From JAHQVI01 sp963749875 (lineage in GTDB: Bacteria > Pseudomonadota > Alphaproteobacteria > Rhizobiales > Rhodomicrobiaceae), in assembly GCA_963749875.1 (NCBI GenBank), contig CAVVOX010000002.1:558001-622000 (forward strand): 64,000 nt of DNA, read 5' to 3'. Shown one piece after another: positions 35,456 through 43,948 of the stretch. Each line of letters starts with the position of its first letter. The stretch's first letter is position 1. The position numbers and the translations under genes are program-made. Below the pieces are notes generated by a model. That model saw only the letters and a list, made by a program, of their open reading frames with translations. It had not been told where the DNA came from and ran no database searches.

Positions 35456-35985
35456 GCGACATACCGCTCAGCGGATTTTCGAACGCCTCAAGACAGAGCA
35501 CGGCTTTACCGGCGGCTAACGGCAAGTGAAGGATTATGTCCGGATCGCCAAAGGCCGGAGCCGGGAGATCTTTGTGCCGCTGGCACATCCGCCCGGTCAT
35601 GCGCAAGTGGATCCCCGCCTTCGCGGGGACAAGCTTTGGCGAGGCGATTGGTGTGATTGGCGGCGTGCGCCAGAAGCTCCATGTGTACTTCCTGGATCTT
35701 CCGCACTCGGACGCTTCGTTCATGAAGGCCTATCCGGCGGAGACGGCCGAGGCGTTCCTGGATGGGCACGTCAGCGCGTTCACCTTTTTCGGCGGCGTGC
35801 CTTTATCGATCCTCTACGACAACACCAAGCTGGCGGTTGCGAGGATCTGCGGCGACGGCAAGCGAGAGCGGACGCGCGCTTTCAGTGAGCTCGTCAGCCA
35901 CTATCTGTTCCGCGACAGGTTTGGCCGGCCCGGCAAAGGGAACGATAAAGGCAAAGTCGAAAATCTTGTCAAAAACGGCCGCCGC
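35445..35985 (+). pseudogene. IS21-family istA transposase fragment, with a palindrome inserted
   Basis: Joined frames read as the middle of IstA: RIFERLKTEHGFTGG, then VKDYVRIAKGRSREIF, then a DDE-domain stretch HVYFLDLPHSDASFMKAYP and LSILYDNTKLAVARI, ending in KGKVENLVKNGRR. A stop codon interrupts it near 35518. At 35612-35633 the palindrome TCCCCGCCTTCGCGGGGACA splits a segment that normally reads HAQVDFGEA, shifting the frame. The 5' part of istA and all of istB are missing. It is a decayed element fused to an IS5-type tail. Confidence 0.8.
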
Positions 35986-36436
35986 CGGTGGAAAAGGGGG
36001 GAACGCAGCCAGGCGATCGGTCGCTCGCGGGGCGGGCGCACGACCAAGATCCACGCCCTGACGGACAGCGAATGTCGACCCCTGGCCTTCCTGCTGACCG
36101 GCGGCAACGTGGCCGATTGCACGGCCGCCGATGTCCTGCTGGAGCACATGCCGGCAACGTCGATCCTGCATGGCGACAAGGGCTATGACAGCAACGCCGT
36201 CCGCCGCAAGATCGAGGACATGGGCGCGGCTCCGAACATCCCGCCCAAGGTCAACCGACGCTGGAAGACCTGTTTCTCGCCAATCCTCTATCGCGACCGC
36301 AATGCCATCGAGCGCATGTTCGGACGCATCAAGGACTTCCGCCGGATCGCGACAAGATACGACAAGCTGGCCCGAAACTTCCTCGCCGCCGTCTGTCTCG
36401 TCGCTACAGTCTGCTACTGGTTATGAGTCCGGAGCC
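35986..36436 (+). mobile_element. IS5-family (IS427-like) transposase C-terminal half
   Basis: After the IS21 fragment the same frame runs on as an IS5-type DDE domain: QAIGRSRGGRTTKIHAL, then LHGDKGYDSNAVRRK and RNAIERMFGRIKDFRRIATR, ending VCLVATVCYWL and a stop at 36424-36426. A G/A-rich AAAAGGGGGG lies at the junction. A single open frame of 296 codons therefore encodes a chimeric IS21-IS5 protein, most likely by chance joining. The intact IS630 element follows about 12 bases after its stop. Confidence 0.78.
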
Positions 36437-36438
36437 TA

Positions 36439-37609
36439 GTGTCCTGGTTCAGAGATACGTGCCATTATCTGGGTGAGCGATTTGCTGATAAGGGGAGAGG
36501 GATGATGGCGCGGCGCGCACCGGAAGTCGAGTTGAGCGAGGCACAGCGGCGAGCGCTTGTTGCGCTGGCGCGGCGCCGAATTACGGCGCAGGCGCTGGCG
36601 ATGCGCGCGCGCATCGTGCTGGCGTGCGCCACGGGCGCCGAGAACAAGCAGGTGGCCGCGGAGCTCGGCGTCGATCAGGCGACCGCCGGCAAGTGGCGGC
36701 GGCGGTTCATCGCGCGCGGTGTGGATGGCTTGTACGACGAGCCGAAGCCCGGCGTTCCGCGCAAGATCACCGACGAACAGGTCGAGGCCGTGATTGTACG
36801 CACGCTGGAAAGCGCGCCCAAGGGGGCGACGCATTGGAGTTCGCGCCTGATGGCCCGGCAGAGCGGCATCTCAACCTCGAGCGTGCAACGGATCTGGCGC
36901 GCCTTCGGCCTGCAGCCGCACCGCACCGAGACGTTCAAGCTCTCCACCGATCCGCTGTTCATCGACAAGGTGCGCGACGTGGTGGGGCTGTATCTGGACC
37001 CGCCGGAGCGGGCGGTTGTGCTGTGCGTCGACGAGAAGAGCCAGGTTCAGGCGCTGGACCGCGCGCAGCCGGTGCTGCCGTTGCGGCCCGGGCAGGTGGA
37101 GCGGCGCACGCATGACTATGTCCGTCACGGCACGACCTCGCTGTTCGCGGCCCTGAACGCCGCAACCGGAGACGTCATCGGCAAATGCTACAAGCGCCAC
37201 CGCGCGGTCGAGTTCAAGAGGTTCCTCGCCGAGATCGAACGCCGCGTGCCCGGGGACCTCGACATCCACATCGTCATGGACAACTACGCCACCCACAAGA
37301 CCCCGGCGATCCGCGCCTGGTTTGCCCGGCGGCCGCGCTGGCACGTCCACTTCACGCCGACCGGCTCGTCATGGCTGAACATGGTTGAGCGGTTTTTCGC
37401 CGAGATCACCGAACGACAGATCAAGCGCGGTGTCCATCGCAGCGAACGCGAGTTGGAGCAGGCGATCCTCGCCTATATCGACGCCCGCAACGAAGACCCG
37501 AAGCCGTTCAAATGGGTTCGCACCGCCGACGACATCCTTGAAGCCGTCAACAGGTTCTGTCTCAGAACCAGCCCGGAAAATTATGAAGCATACCTCTGAT
37601 TCAGGACAC
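36439..37609 (+). mobile_element. Complete IS630-family insertion sequence 1
   Basis: The ends are inverted repeats: GTGTCCTGGTTCAGAGATAC on the left and, read inwards on the other strand, GTGTCCTGAATCAGAGGTAT on the right. TA dinucleotides flank both sides (36437-36438 and 37610-37611), the target duplication expected for IS630. The single gene inside is intact. The element is inserted next to the IS5-type remnant. Confidence 0.9.
36502..37599 (+). CDS. IS630-family transposase
   Basis: A 365-residue DDE/DDD transposase. An N-terminal winged helix-turn-helix (ENKQVAAELGVDQATAGKW) binds the ends. The catalytic acidic residues are in VLCVDEKSQVQALDRAQP, IVMDNYATHKTP and SWLNMVERFFAEIT. I chose ATG 36502, behind GGGGAGAGG, over an upstream start in the terminal repeat. 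The protein is full length and probably active. It differs clearly from the second IS630 transposase at 40.1-41.2 kb. Confidence 0.93.
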   Translation: MMARRAPEVELSEAQRRALVALARRRITAQALAMRARIVLACATGAENKQVAAELGVDQATAGKWRRRFIARGVDGLYDEPKPGVPRKITDEQVEAVIVRTLESAPKGATHWSSRLMARQSGISTSSVQRIWRAFGLQPHRTETFKLSTDPLFIDKVRDVVGLYLDPPERAVVLCVDEKSQVQALDRAQPVLPLRPGQVERRTHDYVRHGTTSLFAALNAATGDVIGKCYKRHRAVEFKRFLAEIERRVPGDLDIHIVMDNYATHKTPAIRAWFARRPRWHVHFTPTGSSWLNMVERFFAEITERQIKRGVHRSERELEQAILAYIDARNEDPKPFKWVRTADDILEAVNRFCLRTSPENYEAYL

Positions 37610-37862
37610 TAGATATGTTTGCCGAAAATAGAGGAAACACTTGGGGAAGACCACCAAGCTTGCCTCCTGAGTTCTCTGTCCAGCGCCATACTGCTTTCTC
37701 GAAGAACGCAAGGGATCAAACTGCAGACGAAGTGTACGGAGGATCAATGAGAAGAGCGGCCAAGATTCCCCCGAGGCTTCTTGATATGGAGGGTATGCAG
37801 CTCCGCTCGGTATCGGGAATGACCGGATCGGATTGTTTTCGCAAGCAGGAAAGGATTGGCGC
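37610..37862 (+). other. Stretch between IS630 and the APC permease
   Basis: An 83-codon frame starts at ATG 37615 and ends in ATGA with the permease start, but its composition is mixed, it resembles nothing I know, and it has no clear ribosome site. It may be chance. The segment probably carries the permease promoter. AGGAAAGGA at about 37849 is the likely ribosome site of the permease. Confidence 0.3.
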
Positions 37863-39155
37863 ATGAACGAAGCAGCCGTCGGCAAGATGGGCTTGTGGGC
37901 GGTGGTTGCCCTCGGCGTCGGCGGCATGGTCGGCGGAGGGATCTTTGCGGTTCTGGGGCTGGCGGTGCAACTGGCGCATGGCGGTACGCCGGTGGCATTT
38001 GCGCTGGCGGGCATGGTGGCGCTTCTGACGGCGTATTCGTACGCGAAGCTTTCCGTCGCCTATCCGAGTCGCGGAGGCACGGTTGCCTTCCTCGACCGCA
38101 CGTTCGGCGCCGGGATGTTCACCGGCAGTCTGAACGTGTTGCTGTGGCTGAGTTACGGGGTGATGCTGTCGCTGTACGCGTTCGCATTCGGCAGTTACGG
38201 CGCGACGTTTCTGCCGCAGGCCTGGCAGGGGGTTGGCAAACACGCGCTGATCAGTCTCGCCGTGATCGCGATTGCCGGCATGAATCTGCTCAACGCAGAG
38301 TTGATCGGCAAAGCGGAGATCTGGATCGTGACATTAAAGCTGGCGATCCTGCTGTTGTTCGTCGGCGTCGGTGTTTTTGGCATCAACGCCTCCCAAATCG
38401 CACCAGCCTCATGGTCGCCACCGCTGCAGCTGGCCGCAGGCGGGATGATCATCTTCCTGGCTTACGAAGGTTTCGAGTTGATTGCCAACACGGCCAACGA
38501 TGTGCGTGACGTGGCAAAGACGCTGCCGCGCGCGTACTACACGGCAGTCGGGTTTGTGATCGCACTCTATGTGCTGGTCGCGCTGGTCACGGTGGGCAAT
38601 CTCCCGGTGGACAAGATCGTTGCGGCCGAGGATTACGCTCTGGCGGAAGCGGCCCGGCCATTTCTCGGACAGGCCGGCTTCACGCTGATCGCAATTGCGG
38701 CGATGTTATCCACCGCTTCCGCGATCAACGCCACACTCTACGGCGCGGCGCGCTTGAGTTACTGCATCGCGCGTGACGGCGAATTGCCGGCAGAGCTGGA
38801 GCGCAAGGTGTGGGGTCAACCGGTGGAAGGGCTGCTTATTACCGCCGGGCTGACGCTTTTCGTGGCTAACGTCTTTGACCTGACGAGCATCGCGACGCTG
38901 GGCAGCGCCGGGTTCCTGTTGATCTTCGCCGCAGTAAATAGCGCCAACGCGCGCCACGCGCCGCACACACATAGCCGCGGCTGGATATCGGCTGCTGGTG
39001 CGGTTGCATGTCTGCTGGCCTTGGGCGCACTGGTCTGGCAGACGGCCATGAACAGCCCAGTCAAGTTGTGGGTGCTGGCGGCGATGCTTTCCCTGGCTGT
39101 GCTGATCGAGGGCGCTTTCCGACTGGCGAAACGGGAGATCCGGTTGCATGAATAA
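37863..39155 (+). CDS. APC-family amino acid permease
   Basis: A 430-residue transporter with 12 predicted helices. The first helix has the APC signature GVGGMVGGGIFAVLGLAVQL, and helix 6 has the unwound IFLAYEGFELIANT region. It should be a proton- or exchange-coupled carrier for amino acids or amines in the inner membrane. The gene and the truncated ackA downstream overlap (ATGAATAA), so they once formed one unit. That pairing and its position between IS elements suggest acquisition from another bacterium. The substrate is unknown. Confidence 0.88.
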   Translation: MNEAAVGKMGLWAVVALGVGGMVGGGIFAVLGLAVQLAHGGTPVAFALAGMVALLTAYSYAKLSVAYPSRGGTVAFLDRTFGAGMFTGSLNVLLWLSYGVMLSLYAFAFGSYGATFLPQAWQGVGKHALISLAVIAIAGMNLLNAELIGKAEIWIVTLKLAILLLFVGVGVFGINASQIAPASWSPPLQLAAGGMIIFLAYEGFELIANTANDVRDVAKTLPRAYYTAVGFVIALYVLVALVTVGNLPVDKIVAAEDYALAEAARPFLGQAGFTLIAIAAMLSTASAINATLYGAARLSYCIARDGELPAELERKVWGQPVEGLLITAGLTLFVANVFDLTSIATLGSAGFLLIFAAVNSANARHAPHTHSRGWISAAGAVACLLALGALVWQTAMNSPVKLWVLAAMLSLAVLIEGAFRLAKREIRLHE

Positions 39156-39339
39156 ACAGTCAAGCCAGCAACTGCGGGGGCCGTCATTGGTACTCACAAT
39201 GAACGGCGGCTCATCGAGCATCAAGTTCGCGCTGTTCGAGGCCGAAGACTCGCTGCGACGGATTCTGGAGCAAAATCCGGGACAGCATATATTTTCTCGA
39301 CGAAAACTTGAGGTATTACAGAGTCCTAGAGAGACTTAA
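39148..39339 (+). pseudogene. ackA: Acetate kinase, N-terminal fragment
   Basis: The first 40 codons resemble the start of acetate kinase, with the phosphate-binding LVLTMNGGSSSIKFALFE. After about 39275 the similarity ends and a chance frame runs to a stop at 39337. Over 350 residues are missing. The start lies inside the end of the permease gene. A deletion that also brought in the following AAA/ankyrin fragments would explain the break. Confidence 0.75.
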
Positions 39340-39530
39340 GCCGTATTCCGCTTTCTGTCGCGCCGGAGCTTACCCCCCTTTGCGAGTTGGGCGTGGCGCA
39401 GGCTGATCTCCTCACGGATTACTGCTGCTGCCTTGCCGTGTTCGGCGTCAGCCAGTTCCAGCGGCGTGCGCCCCTGCCAGTCCTTGGCGTTGAGGTCAGC
39501 GCCGCGCGTGATCAGTAGCCGGGCCGCGTG
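39336..39530 (-). pseudogene. Ankyrin-repeat protein, C-terminal fragment
   Basis: On the minus strand about 60 codons read as one ankyrin repeat plus a basic tail: AARLLITRGADLNAKDWQGR, then TPLELADAEHGKAAAVIREE and a Lys/Arg-rich end. The N-terminal part is missing; the frame is replaced at about 39530 by the AAA ATPase fragment in another frame. It is the 3' end of an unrelated gene joined to that ATPase. Confidence 0.65.
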
Positions 39531-39852
39531 CGGCGCGCGGGTTCTTGACCGAGCGCGTGATCGTGACCTCTTTGCCGAGTGAAGGCACAGTCGCGGTAAT
39601 CGTAACCTTGGCCTTGTCCGGGTTCGCACGGTGATCGACATGCGGGGCGTGGCCTTTCACGCTGAGTTCGCCCTGGCCTTGTCCCGACAGCCTCGTGACG
39701 TTGCCCGTGAGACAGAATTCGATGGCATCGACCACGCCGCTCTTGCCGGTGCCGTTTGGGCCGCAAATCCGGAAATTTTCGCCGCCCAGGTCAAGATCGA
39801 GGTCGCGGATGCCGCGAAACTCTTCGATATGGATAGTTTTGATGCGGATCAC
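39531..39852 (-). pseudogene. SMC/RecF-like AAA ATPase, N-terminal fragment
   Basis: The first 105 codons encode the start of a P-loop ATPase of the AAA_23/RecF-SMC type: IKTIHIEEFRGIRDLDLDLG followed by Walker A in ICGPNGTGKSGVVDAIEFCL, then a beta-rich stretch ending TITRSVKNP. The rest, including Walker B, is gone. Its start overlaps the stop of the small upstream gene (39849-40049) in ATGA. ATPases of this type next to a small gene occur in DNA-repair and phage-defence loci, but too little remains to say which. Confidence 0.75.
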
Positions 39853-40049
39853 GGCTTGTCCCCCTTGGGTGGCGGGAACAGTGCCGCGTCAATATCGTCG
39901 AATTTGGGAACCTTGCCCTTTCGCAAGAGTGCATCGAGCCGGTCCGCCGCTTCGCTATCGATTTCTTCGTCCGCATGCAGAGCAGCAAGATACTCATCGA
40001 GTACCTTGTTCACCGTGGGCGACAACGGTTCTTCTTTTCGCTCGGCCAT
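39849..40049 (-). CDS. Small acidic/basic protein coupled to a truncated AAA ATPase
   Basis: The protein has 66 residues: an N-terminal charged helix (SPTVNKVLDEYLAALHADEE), a second helix with SEAADRLDALLRKGK, and a Pro-rich end. It is translationally coupled to the ATPase fragment downstream and was presumably its partner. I do not recognise the family. With the ATPase truncated it is probably non-functional, although its own frame is intact. Confidence 0.6.
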   Translation of the reverse strand: MAERKEEPLSPTVNKVLDEYLAALHADEEIDSEAADRLDALLRKGKVPKFDDIDAALFPPPKGDKP

Positions 40050-40123
40050 AACGAAAATCCTGCTTTAGGCCGCCTTTCTTTGCGACTTTAAGTATAAATA
40101 TCTACGTGTACATCTCGCTTAGC

Positions 40124-41203
40124 CTAGTGGAGCGACTTTAACATTTGCTTCCCACGCCTGACGCTTTCGATGATCCGATCTGGATCGGCTGTCCAGGCGA
40201 AGGGTTTCGGCTCGGCATTGTTTTCCTGGATAAAGCGGTTGATAGCCGTTTGCAGCTCAACGAGGGATCGGAACACGCCCCGTTTCAACCGTTGCCGCGT
40301 GAGTTTTGCGAAGAAGCCCTCGACAGCATTGAGCCAGGACGCTGAAGTTGGCGTAAAATGGAATGTCCAACGCGGATGGCGCGCCAGCCAGGCCCTGACT
40401 TTGGAGTGTTTATGCGTCGCGTAGTTGTCGACAATGGCGTGGACGAGCTTGCCTGCCGGAACCTGCGCCTCGATGGTATTCAGGAAGCGGATGAATTCCT
40501 GATGACGATGGCGCTGCATGTTGCGGCCAATGACCGTTCCTTCCAGCACATTGAGCGCGGCGAATAAGGTCGTCGTCCCGTTCCGCTTGTAATCATGGGT
40601 CATGGTTCCGGCTCGCCCCTTCTTCATTGGCAGTCCCGGTTGGGTACGGTCCAGCGCCTGGATTTGGCTCTTCTCATCAACCGAGAAAACGACGGCATGA
40701 GCGGGCGGATCAACGTAGAGACCGACAATGTCTCTGAGCTTGTCGGCAAAGTGGGGATCTTTGGAAAGCTTGAACGTCCGGATCCGGTGCGGAGAAAGCT
40801 GATGGGCTTCAAGAATGCGCTGAACCGAACGCAGGCTGACATTGGCAGCCCTGGCCAACATCCGGCCGGTCCAATGCGTGGTCTCTCCCGGCGGCCTGCT
40901 CAGCGCCAGATCAACGACACGTTGCACGGTCGTTGCGGGCAAAGGCTTCTTCCCTGGCCGCCGCGTCTTGTCGCGAAGCAGCCCATCCACGCCCTCATGC
41001 ATGAAGCGCTCCTGCCAACGCCAGACGACGGGTTTGGATTTGCCGGACCGGCGCATGATCTCGGTGGTGCCGCAACCATCGGCGGTGGCCAGAATAATCT
41101 GCGCGCGCCAGACGTGTTTCTGAGGCGCACAACGATCCGCAACGATGGTTTCAAGACGAAGCCGCTCATCGCGCGTAACAGTCACGGTGATCCCTGATCT
41201 CAT
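40124..41203 (-). CDS. IS630-family transposase
   Basis: A 359-residue transposase with helix-turn-helix (CGTTEIMRRSGKSKPVVWRW) and the catalytic motifs VFSVDEKSQIQALDRTQP, AIVDNYATHKHSK and SWLNAVEGFFAKLTRQ. All three acidic residues are present. Sequence identity to the transposase at 36.5 kb is visible but far from complete, so the two elements arrived separately. Confidence 0.92.
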   Translation of the reverse strand: MRSGITVTVTRDERLRLETIVADRCAPQKHVWRAQIILATADGCGTTEIMRRSGKSKPVVWRWQERFMHEGVDGLLRDKTRRPGKKPLPATTVQRVVDLALSRPPGETTHWTGRMLARAANVSLRSVQRILEAHQLSPHRIRTFKLSKDPHFADKLRDIVGLYVDPPAHAVVFSVDEKSQIQALDRTQPGLPMKKGRAGTMTHDYKRNGTTTLFAALNVLEGTVIGRNMQRHRHQEFIRFLNTIEAQVPAGKLVHAIVDNYATHKHSKVRAWLARHPRWTFHFTPTSASWLNAVEGFFAKLTRQRLKRGVFRSLVELQTAINRFIQENNAEPKPFAWTADPDRIIESVRRGKQMLKSLH

Positions 41204-41260
41204 TGCGCAAGAATGAGCTGCTTCGGAGAATTTGGGAATCGCCTGAATGGATCAGACCAC
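40127..41260 (-). mobile_element. IS630-family insertion sequence 2
   Basis: The element is flanked by TA (40125-40126 and 41261-41262), and its ends begin GTGGAGC and, on the other strand, GTGGTCT; the terminal repeats are imperfect. It holds one intact transposase gene on the minus strand, whose stop codon reaches into the left TA. It stands back to back with the IS5-type element to its right. Confidence 0.75.
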
Positions 41261-41262
41261 TA

Positions 41263-42105
41263 GGGCCCGTGGACAATCAAGGGATTCACATTTTCCTCGA
41301 ACAGTGATTCAAACTTCCTTTTGGGAGGTTTGCATGCGCTGGGAACGCTTCGTGCTTTCGGATTCTCAATGGAGTGTTATCGCTCCGCTCTTGCCGGGCA
41401 AGGCGAGCGATTGCGGTGTGACGGCTCGGGATAACCGGCTGTTTCTCGAAGCCGTGCTGTGGCGCGTTCGTACCGGCGCACCCTGGCGGGATTTGCCATC
41501 TGGCTTTGGGGCTTGGAACAGCATCTTCCGGCGGTTTCGCCGTTGGGCGATGGCCGGTGTTTTCGATCGCATTTTCAATGCCTTGTCCGGAGAGCCCGAT
41601 TTCGAATATATCCTCATCGACGGAACGATCGTTAGCGTGCATCAGAAGGCAAGCGGCGCAAAAGGGGGACTCTCGATCAGGCCATCGGCCGCTCAAAAGG
41701 CGGCCTGACAACGAAGATTTTGGCGCTGGTCGATGCCTTGGGCAATCTCGTGCGCTTTTCCTTGTGGCCAGGGCAGCGCCATGACAGCATCGGTGCCTCG
41801 GACCTTATCGGGGGACTGACATTTGAGGCTCTGCTCGGCGACAAAGCCTTCGACAATAACGCTATACGAGACGAGCTGGAGAGGCGCGAAGCGGAGGCCG
41901 TCATTCCATCAAAAGCGGATCGAAAACAGCCGATCCCGCACGATCGGGTCAAATATCGGTGGCGTCATCTCATCGAGAATTACTTTAGCAAAATCAAAGA
42001 CTTTCGATCCGTGAATACGCGATACGACAAAACAGACCTGAGCTACAAAGCCACGATCAACCTTGCCGCTATCGTGATCGCACTGAGATAATTGTCCGCG
42101 GACTT
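41263..42105 (+). mobile_element. IS5-family (IS427-like) insertion sequence
   Basis: Ends carry imperfect inverted repeats: GGGCCCGTGGACAAT at 41263-41277 and its counterpart AAGTCCGCGGACAAT read inward from 42105. The element holds two overlapping frames joined by a frameshift site, the usual layout of the IS427 group. It directly abuts IS630 element 2. From its right end to 42191 there is nothing recognisable. Confidence 0.85.
41334..42091 (+). CDS. IS5-family transposase made by programmed -1 frameshifting
   Basis: The first frame (41334-41708) encodes the N-terminal part: LSDSQWSVIAPLLPGK, then the first catalytic aspartate in YILIDGTIVSVHQ. At 41660-41666 lies AAAAGGG within an A/G run. 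Slipping back one base there continues as DQAIGRSKGGLTTKILALVD and then GDKAFDNNAIRDELERR and ENYFSKIKDFRSVNTRYDK, to the stop at 42089-42091. GGGAGG precedes the ATG at 41334. Both halves are otherwise intact, so the element may be active. Confidence 0.85.
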
Positions 42106-42191
42106 TAACAAAACGAACGACCGAAGATCAGCAAAAAAGCCTAGCCCTGAAACGATCCGATGATTTTGCTTGCGGTAGAGGGGGAAGTCCG

Positions 42192-42475
42192 TCATCGACC
42201 TTTCTTCTCCTGCAAGCGTTCCGGCGCACCTTCAAAGATGAACGGATTAAGGAAGATGCGTTGCTCGAACAGGTTTCTCTCGACCGCGTTCAAAGAGGCA
42301 TCTTTGCACGCCTCTTCCCAATTTGCGCGGAGCGCGTCGATCTGCTGTGCGATGATGTCTTCTGCCGCTTTCTCATCGAGCTGGAAATGCGGCGCCGCTT
42401 CCAGACATGTCGCGAGATTGCTCATGCGCTTGTCGTCAACGATCAGCATGGACTGGCTGGTGCAATGAGGATTCT
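42192..42475 (-). pseudogene. HipA-type toxin kinase, C-terminal fragment
   Basis: About 85-95 codons resemble the end of HipA-like serine/threonine kinases, with KRMSNLATCLEAAPHFQLDE, the helix IIAQQIDALRANWEEACKDA, and the terminal FEQRIFLNPFIFEG. The catalytic part and any hipB antitoxin are missing. The frame runs on upstream into unrelated DNA. It is the remnant of a toxin-antitoxin locus left by the insertion sequences nearby. Confidence 0.6.
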
Positions 42476-42559
42476 GGAGCCACGCAGTTCGTGCACCAGC
42501 AGCTGCCGTCACCGGCGGCACAGTGCCGCCGGGTGTGGCTTTCCGGTGGAAGGCGGCCG

Positions 42560-42820
42560 TCAGTCGTCCCAATCTCCGTCGAACAATTCATCAGCCGTCT
42601 CATGGACATGGCGTTTGAGGTCCTTGCGATCATGGTCCTTATAGCCGTGCTCTGTGCCCTTCTCGTCGCGGGTACTGTCGTCCTGAGAGGCAAGTTTTTC
42701 GGTGGCTTGCGGAACTTTGGGTCCATGACTATTGCTGAGGTCATCGTTAGAAGCCATGGAGGCGCCAGCGGTAGCCATCAAAGCAAGCGCCAGAGCCGGT
42801 GCAATCAGAAGCTTATGCAT
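42560..42820 (-). CDS. Small secreted charged protein
   Basis: An 86-residue protein with signal peptide HKLLIAPALALALMATAGA-SMA and a very hydrophilic mature part rich in Asp, Lys, His and Glu, ending in ELFDGDWDD. GGAGA lies eight bases before the ATG at 42820; an ATG at 42835 is possible. It is divergent from the PepSY/two-component operon and shares its upstream region with a GTCAG box, so it may be a target of that regulator. I do not recognise the family. Confidence 0.7.
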   Translation of the reverse strand: MHKLLIAPALALALMATAGASMASNDDLSNSHGPKVPQATEKLASQDDSTRDEKGTEHGYKDHDRKDLKRHVHETADELFDGDWDD

Positions 42821-42912
42821 TTTTGTCATCTCCATTCAGTGTTACCGGAACGGCAATAGCCGTCCATAGAGACGATCATTGCATAGCCTCCCTGACGCTC
42901 TCCCTTTGATTT

Positions 42913-42931
42913 GTGTCAGAGAATTGTCAGG
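42913..42931 (+). promoter_or_regulatory. GTCAG direct-repeat box before the PepSY/two-component operon
   Basis: The sequence reads GTGTCAGAGAATTGTCAGG: two GTCAG half-sites spaced 11 bases start to start. The same box, with two differences, lies on the opposite strand at 45370-45388 before the cytochrome genes. Spacing of one helical turn is typical for OmpR-family response regulators, and a gene for such a regulator is next to the box. Confidence 0.65.
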
Positions 42932-42956
42932 CGGATTTAACTATTTATCTTTTTTT

Positions 42957-43283
42957 ATGAAGCCCTCTTGGAGCCGCAGAACAATTGTGTTCATTCTCGC
43001 ATGTCTGCTTGCGGGCGGAAACATCGCTTATGCAGACGATCGGGAGGAGGACGGCGATCATGATCGTGCCCGCCACGCGCTGGAGGAAGGGTATGCGCAG
43101 CCGCTCGGGGATATCATGGAACTCGTCGGTGACCGGCTCGGCGGGAAAGTGGTCGGTATCGAGTTTCATGGAAGGGACCATCACTATATTTATGAGTTCA
43201 GGATCATCACGCCTGCTGGTGAGCTCCGCGAGGTGTATGTGGATGCCCAGACGGGCGAAATTTTAAAGAGCGAGGGCGATTGA
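42957..43283 (+). CDS. PepSY-domain periplasmic protein
   Basis: A 108-residue exported protein: a Lys/Arg start, a hydrophobic signal sequence (IVFILACLLAGGNIA-YA), an acidic linker, and a single PepSY domain with VVGIEFHGRDHHYIYEFRII and LREVYVDAQTGEILK. Such proteins are often encoded with a two-component system and cytochromes and may inhibit or tune the sensor kinase. Its stop overlaps the response-regulator start. There is no clear ribosome site before the ATG. Confidence 0.88.
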   Translation: MKPSWSRRTIVFILACLLAGGNIAYADDREEDGDHDRARHALEEGYAQPLGDIMELVGDRLGGKVVGIEFHGRDHHYIYEFRIITPAGELREVYVDAQTGEILKSEGD

Positions 43284-43948
43284 TGCGCATTCTCCTGGTT
43301 GAGGATGAACCTCGGATCGTCGCCGATATTGTCGCCACTCTGGAGGCTGAGGGATATGTCGTCGAGACTGTCGGCGACGGGGAGGAAGCCTGGTTCCGCG
43401 GCGACACAGAAGATTACGATCTGATCGTGCTCGATCTTGGCCTTCCCAAAATGGACGGCCTTGCCGTCCTGAAACGCTGGAGAGCCGCAGCCCGCACCAC
43501 GCCGGTTCTGGTGCTCACTGCGCGCGGAAGCTGGGCAGAGCGTGTCGAAGGAATTGATTCAGGCGCGGATGACTATCTCCCCAAGCCCTTCCGCATGGAA
43601 GAGCTTCTGGCTCGCGTCCGCGCCCTCATCCGGCGCTCGGCGGGGCTCGGCACTTCCGTCATCGAAGTCGGTTCATTAAGCCTGGATGTGCGGCAAATGC
43701 GCGTCAAGAGAGACGGTGTTCCGATTATGCTCTCGCCCCTTGAATACAGGCTCGTCGGCTACCTTCTGCATCACAAGGGGCGGATTGTTCCGGGGTCGGA
43801 GCTGCTTGAGCATCTTTATGGTGACGATGACGCTCATGATATCAACGCACTCGAAGCCGTATTGAAACGGCTGCGCAAAAAACTTGGCCCGACGGCTATC
43901 GAGACCAGACGCGGCTTCGGCTATATCATTGCAGACGAGGAGGCATGA
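43283..43948 (+). CDS. OmpR/PhoP-family response regulator
   Basis: The receiver domain has the acidic pocket in LLVEDEPRIV and the phospho-acceptor Asp51 in IVLDLGLPKMDG, and keeps the lysine of DDYLPKPF. A C-terminal winged helix (SPLEYRLVGYLLHHKGRIVP...) would bind DNA, probably the GTCAG boxes at 42.9 and 45.4 kb. The gene overlaps the PepSY gene and the kinase gene, so all three are translated together. It is full length at 221 or 222 residues. Confidence 0.95.
   Translation: MRILLVEDEPRIVADIVATLEAEGYVVETVGDGEEAWFRGDTEDYDLIVLDLGLPKMDGLAVLKRWRAAARTTPVLVLTARGSWAERVEGIDSGADDYLPKPFRMEELLARVRALIRRSAGLGTSVIEVGSLSLDVRQMRVKRDGVPIMLSPLEYRLVGYLLHHKGRIVPGSELLEHLYGDDDAHDINALEAVLKRLRKKLGPTAIETRRGFGYIIADEEA

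Noticed and set aside
37615..37866. An 83-codon gene before the APC permease, overlapping it in ATGA.
   Set aside because: There is no ribosome site, family resemblance or plausible protein composition; it is kept only as a note for the intergenic stretch.
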